Assembly (NCBI RefSeq): GCF_001680005.1 | Contig: NC_033562.1 | Location: 1,612,001 to 1,676,000 of the forward strand | Direction: 5' to 3' | Source of the DNA: Plasmodium coatneyi | Lineage: Eukaryota; Apicomplexa; Aconoidasida; Haemosporida; Plasmodiidae | DNA length: 64,000 nt | Part shown: positions 59,913-64,000 of the stretch, piece by piece | Position numbering within the stretch: the stretch's first letter is position 1 | How the letters are laid out: every line of letters begins with the position of its first letter | Made by a program: the position numbers and the translations under genes | Notes under the pieces: generated by a model | What the model was told of the DNA's origin: nothing | The model's input: the letters and a program-made list of their open reading frames with translations, nothing else | The model's database searches: none

Positions 59913-61578
59913 GAATTATATTTGCAGCCACTGAATCCGGAAGATCTATCTTCACACCAGAACTTCTATAGTAAATTCAAGACGGCTAATAAGAGTGAAT
60001 GTAGTGGCAATGGTGCCAACCCTCAAAAGTTAAAGACTCAATTACAAACCGACTTTTCAAATTGTACGAATATTATTACAGACGCCGAGAATATCGCGCA
60101 TGCGTATTGTCTCGCATGCAAAATGAAGCAATCAAAGCCTGCTGATAATGAACCATGTCTTTTTTTTTACTACTGGTTGGGGGATAAGTACTGGAAAGAC
60201 TTAAAGACTCATAAATTTTCAGAACTTTTCGATAAAATTTCCGAAACGCTGGGAAGTTCTTTTAGTAGTGATGGAAAGAAATGTGAAGTTAATTACAATG
60301 ATGTCTTCGAAGACCTTCTCCCCAAAATGAAAAAAGTATATGAATATTACTACGAGCATGAAAACATACAGAAAAATTTACTGAAGGATATGCCCAAATG
60401 TGACGAAAAATGGTCAGCTTACCTAAACGAAGTTTCTTTAGCTTGTGAAGCTATAAGACGAGAGTGCGCAGGGAGACCATCTACGACTGGTTCCTATTGT
60501 GACGAATTTAATATGAACTACAGGGTATATTGTGGTGTAGCGGAAGCATTAAATTTGTATTGTAGAGAGGCATCTACCCTGGACGGACATACGGAATATC
60601 CTTCCGTAGAGAAAAAATTACAGGCCGAACGGAAGCAGGCAAAAGAAAATTTGGAGAAGGTAAAATTAGAAGCCACCAAACAAAAAGAAGAAGCCGTAAG
60701 TAAAGCTACTACAACGTCTTCCATCTCTTCCATCATCAGCACATTAGGATTAATGGCTGTTCCATCCCTACTATATAAAGTAATGCCAGTTATTATTTAT
60801 AAAAGTGAACATTATTATTAACATACACCCTAACACAACCTCCCTTCCACCCTACCACCCACCTAACAACCTTCCTTCCAACTACCACCACACTAACAAC
60901 ACTTCCTTCCACCCTACCACCCATCTAACAACATTCCCTTCCACACCTAACACTCCTTCCTCCGACACACCTACAACCTAACTACTAACACCCATAACAA
61001 TCTTCCTTCCACCCTACCACGTCTAACAACCCACCTACCACCACCCTAACAACCCACCAACCACCACCCTAACAACCCACCAACCACAACCCTAACAACC
61101 CACCAACCACCACTAACAACCTTCCTTCCACCTATCACCAATCACCTAACAACCCACCTATCACCAACCACCTAACAACCCACCTATCACCAACCACCCA
61201 TCTAACAACCACATTCTTTCGAACAACCACCTTCCTTCCACCACTTACCACCTAACAATCTTCCTTCCACCCCTAACACCCCTCCCTTCCCTTCAGTATA
61301 AACCATGGTCTTCATGGTTTGGGAACAACACTTCTGGAAATGGAGGAGGAAGAAGAAGCACAAGAAGAAGAAGATCAACTGGACAGAACTTTGATACACT
61401 CACAGAAGACACCTCAACGTACGATTCAGCAACTGAAGGTTCCACGATAAGTAATTCAGCAGCAGAAAGTTTCACGGTACGCTCTCCAGATTACAGAAGA
61501 CCTTCTACAAGACGGTCTACCAGGGGAGCAGGATCAAATAAACCGAGTCGCCCGAATATAGGTTATCAAAACCTGTAA
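59729..61578 (+). CDS. KIR variant protein 7
   Basis: Exon 1 (59729-59737, MTK, donor GTAATA) is followed by an intron containing a long (TA)n. Exon 2 (59928-60779) starts after TTTGCAG with PLNPEDLSSHQNFYSKF. It carries CLFFYYWLGDKYW, GSYCDEFNMNYRVYC, a charged KLQAERKQAKENLEKVKLE helix and the membrane segment SSIISTLGLMAVPSLLYK. Exon 3 (61297-61578) reads YKPWSSWFGNNTSGNG, is Arg/Ser/Thr-rich, and ends GYQNL, differing from the usual final Met. All borders are phase 0. The product is about 380 aa. The 517-bp second intron is packed with C-rich telomere-like repeats. Exon 3 and the 3' flank are closest to KIR2. The frame is intact. Confidence 0.92.
59860..59908. repeat. (TA)n microsatellite in KIR7 intron 1
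   Basis: An uninterrupted TA run of about 48 bp ends 20 bp before the acceptor of exon 2. Confidence 0.92.
60822..61290. repeat. Telomere-like C-rich minisatellite in KIR7 intron 2
   Basis: More than fifteen units of the CTAACAACCCACCAACCACC / CTAACAACCTTCCTTCCACC type fill almost the whole intron. The equivalent KIR2 intron has a shorter array. Confidence 0.9.
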
Positions 61579-62307
61579 CATCTGGATGGGGTAAGGGCAA
61601 TGCTGTTACATCCTTCACGCCCCCTTTCGGAGGAAGAGACAAAGATAAATAAGTGCACATAGTTCATAAAATGTAAGGAACAAAAATGACCATTCTTCCT
61701 TTCTTTCCCTCATTCCTTCTTTTTTTCCCTTCTTTCCTTCTTTCTTATTCCTTCTTTCCTTTTTTTTTTATTCCTTCCTTCTTTTCTTCATATTTCATTC
61801 CTTCTCTTCCTTTTCATTTGTATGTTCGAATAAGCACATAAGGGAAGGAGGTACTCCCAAGCGGGGCGCGGAAAAATGAAAAAAGGTGCTGATCTTTTAA
61901 CAGAAATATTCATGCTTTTTAAAAAACTAAAAAATATTTATGAACTCAAAATTTTATAACTGAATGAATAAGCATTTTAATTTTTCAATAAAAAAAAATT
62001 TTACTAAACAAATCAAAATAAAGTGAAGGAGGAAAATTTTTTTCTTTTGAACTTATATCGATTCACACATAAACATGTAAGCAATTTAATACAAAACAAC
62101 AAAAAAAAAAAAAAAAAAAAAATATTTACTACACCGCAAAACAGGAACCTAAACATTAAAACTGTTCCATAGGAACACCTTCCTTAAGAACCTGTTCCTT
62201 AGGAACAAATATTTCCTCCCTAAATCCGGAATCTGAACATCGAACATCTTCCTTAAGAACAAAGTCTTCCTTCGTTAAACCCGCAATCTGAACTTGGAAA
62301 CTGTTCA
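61579..62307. other. KIR7-SICAvar convergent spacer
   Basis: A polypyrimidine tract (about 61695-61815) matches the one after KIR2. Nearer 62307, bases 62145-62307 still carry SICA-tail-like repeats (CTTCCTTAAGAAC units) beyond the stop of the SICAvar tail exon. Between them the DNA is AT-rich with a poly(A) run near 62101-62122. Confidence 0.6.
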
Positions 62308-64000
62308 TTAGGAACAAAGTTTTTCTTCCTTAAACAAGGAATCTGAACTGGGAACCTGTTCCTTAGGAACATCAACCCTAGGAACCTCTTCCTTAGTAAA
62401 TTCTTTCCTAGGAAGAAAGTCTTCCTCCCTAAACCCGGAATTTGAACTTGGAACCTTTTCCTTAGGAACGTTTTCTTCTTTTATAAATTCGCTTCCCATA
62501 AATTCTTGAACCAATATTTCAAAAAAGTCTTCCTTCTTCAAATGCAGGTCCACTTTTTGACATTCGTCTAAGACTTCTAAATGAATATCAATAATCATGC
62601 GGCGACGTACACCACCACCACGACCAGCACGGCGATCAATGCCCCGTTTTTTCCTCCTTTTTATAGGCATAGAACGAGGTTTGCGCTCCTTTACTAAGAT
62701 ATATTCACGTGGACCATCGTCCTCTACGTGTTGGATAATTTGTTCCTGCAAGGTTGGACCACGTACTTGATAAGCTCTTCTGTAACGTTTTCTTCCCTTA
62801 CCAAGCATTCCAAAGTACTGAACAAAAAAAAAAGGAAAAATGTTTCTTTAGTAGGAATGCGAAATGTTTTGTTCACACGCAACAGTAATTACTACCTGAA
62901 ACCGTAATATGCGAAATCCTACATACACACCCCTAAAATACGAAATCCAACACATGCACCCCTATAATGCGAAATCCTATACATACACACCCTAAAATGT
63001 GAAATTCTACACACACACACACCCCTAAAATGTGAAATCCTACACACCCCTAAGTGAGGAACCCTAAAACTTTTTTTTTCTTTTTTTCTTTTTTTCTTTT
63101 TTTTTTTTCCCTTCTTTTCCTACCTTCCAAAGGAGATAAGTCATGATAGAAATACCCATCATGGCAGGAGCAAGAGGGAGGTAAGGAAGGACGGGGTTGT
63201 CCTTCATGTTAATAAGTTTGGCAGGGGAAGGGGTGCTAGTACTGGGAGTATCACCCCCAGCACCTAGAGCACCTCCACCACCACCAGCTGCTTCTTCTGT
63301 GTGTTTAGGTTCTTCTGCTGAAGGGAAGGATTGGAAGGAGTATGGAAGGATTAGAAGGTGTATGTAAAGGGAAAATTTTTTTTTTTTTTTTTTTTAATGT
63401 GATTTCAGGACCTATTATTGAACTAAAATATGATGTGTGCTCGCACCAGTGGTGGACATGAGGGGGATGGACATGAGGAGTGCACCCCTGCTGTGTGAGC
63501 GAAAAAGTTGTGCAACTGTTCGAATTTTTTTCCCTTACGTGGATCTTCCTTATCTTCGTTCCCGTTCTCTTCCTGCACCTTTCCTGCTTCTTCTTCTTCC
63601 TCCTCTTCTTCAATTTCTTCTTCTGCGTCGTCTTGCCCCTCCTCCTCTGAATCAAGAGAAAAAATAAGGATAGATGGTTCTAGAGTAATGTTTTCTTTCT
63701 TTTCTTTCTTTCTTTTCCTTCCTGCTTTCCTTTTTCTTTTTATTTTCCTTTCATTCCTTCTTTCCTTCTATTCTTCCCGTAAAAGCCTTCCTTCGCTTTC
63801 CTTCCATAGACCATCCGTTCCCTCCTTAGAATACTTTCCTTCCATCCTTAGACCCTTCCACCCCTAACAAACTTCCACCGTTAACAAACTTCCACCCCTA
63901 ACAAACTTCCACCCCTAACAAACTTCCACCCCTAACAAACTTCCACCCCTAACAAACTTCCACCCCTAACAAACTTCCACCGTTAACAAACTTCCACCCC
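62308..64000 (-). CDS. SICAvar variant antigen, 3' end only (runs off window)
   Basis: Three exons are visible on the minus strand: 63646-63539 (acidic Glu-rich hinge, EEEIEEEEEEEEAGKVQEEN), 63317-63124 (Gly/Pro linker, then the membrane segment PLAPAMMGISIMTYLLWK), and 62817-62308 (cytoplasmic tail: RKRYRRAYQVRGPTLQEQ, RRRMIIDIHLEVLDE, KKEDFFEILVQEFMGSEF). Phases fit at both junctions. The Cys-rich SICA domains must lie beyond 64000. The tail contains about four VPKEQVPSSDSGFREEDF-type repeats and then stops at TAA 62308-62310 in a KEEKLCS context that looks like a frameshifted repeat; more repeat copies lie in another frame down to a stop near 62129. The last intron carries the 32-bp minisatellite also found in the other SICAvar. 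The right edge is an intron full of a 17-bp repeat. Confidence 0.85.
62905..63060. repeat. ~32-bp minisatellite in last intron of second SICAvar
   Basis: About five units of ACACCCCTAAAATGTGAAAT plus TCCTACACA-like spacer. It is homologous in unit and position to the array at 51655-51800. Confidence 0.9.
63872..64000. repeat. 17-bp tandem repeat TAACAAACTTCCACCCC
   Basis: About seven to eight near-perfect copies, two with ACCG in place of ACCCC, run to the window edge and presumably beyond, inside an intron of the truncated SICAvar. Confidence 0.95.

Overview
This window is nuclear DNA from a malaria parasite of the P. knowlesi / P. coatneyi / P. vivax group. The evidence is direct: AT-rich spacers full of poly(A/T) and (TA)n tracts, two- and three-exon genes with short introns, tryptophan-rich antigens, a reticulocyte-binding-like (RBL) invasion protein, and KIR-type and SICAvar-type variant antigen genes side by side. 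KIR plus SICAvar points to P. knowlesi or its sister P. coatneyi. I cannot separate these two from sequence alone. The layout suggests the inner edge of a subtelomere or an internal variant-antigen block, with the variable part to the right.

Left part (1-31 kb), all genes on the minus strand: a two-exon PEXEL-type exported protein (963-2215), two tandem tryptophan-rich antigens (4588-5607 and 7082-8047), a full-length RBL gene of about 2736 aa with a signal-peptide exon (11116-19546), a 6.7-kb gene-poor stretch with a degraded membrane-protein-like relic (21635-23562), and a large two-exon protein of unknown function with Pro/Gln repeats, Lys-rich repeats and two C-terminal membrane segments (26213-29766).

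Right part (31-64 kb), the variant block: seven KIR genes, all on the plus strand, at 33.4, 35.9, 38.8, 41.7, 44.9, 47.3 and 59.7 kb. One of them (47348-49813) joins two KIR ectodomains before a single membrane anchor, and one (38805-40572) has an in-frame stop. Interleaved on the minus strand are two copies of an unassigned signal-peptide plus two-TM family (31754-32810 and 57400-58532), one nearly complete SICAvar gene with at least seven exons (51153-55306), and the 3' end of a second SICAvar that runs off the right edge (62308 to beyond 64000). Introns and spacers hold C-rich, telomere-like minisatellites.

Functionally the genes belong to the host-cell interface: the RBL protein and the Trp-rich antigens are associated with merozoites and erythrocyte binding, while SICA, KIR and the exported proteins are made for the infected red cell. 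Exon borders were placed by hand from GT/AG sites, reading phase and family features. First exons of KIR and of SICAvar are the least certain. I saw no tRNA, rRNA, transposon or CRISPR array.
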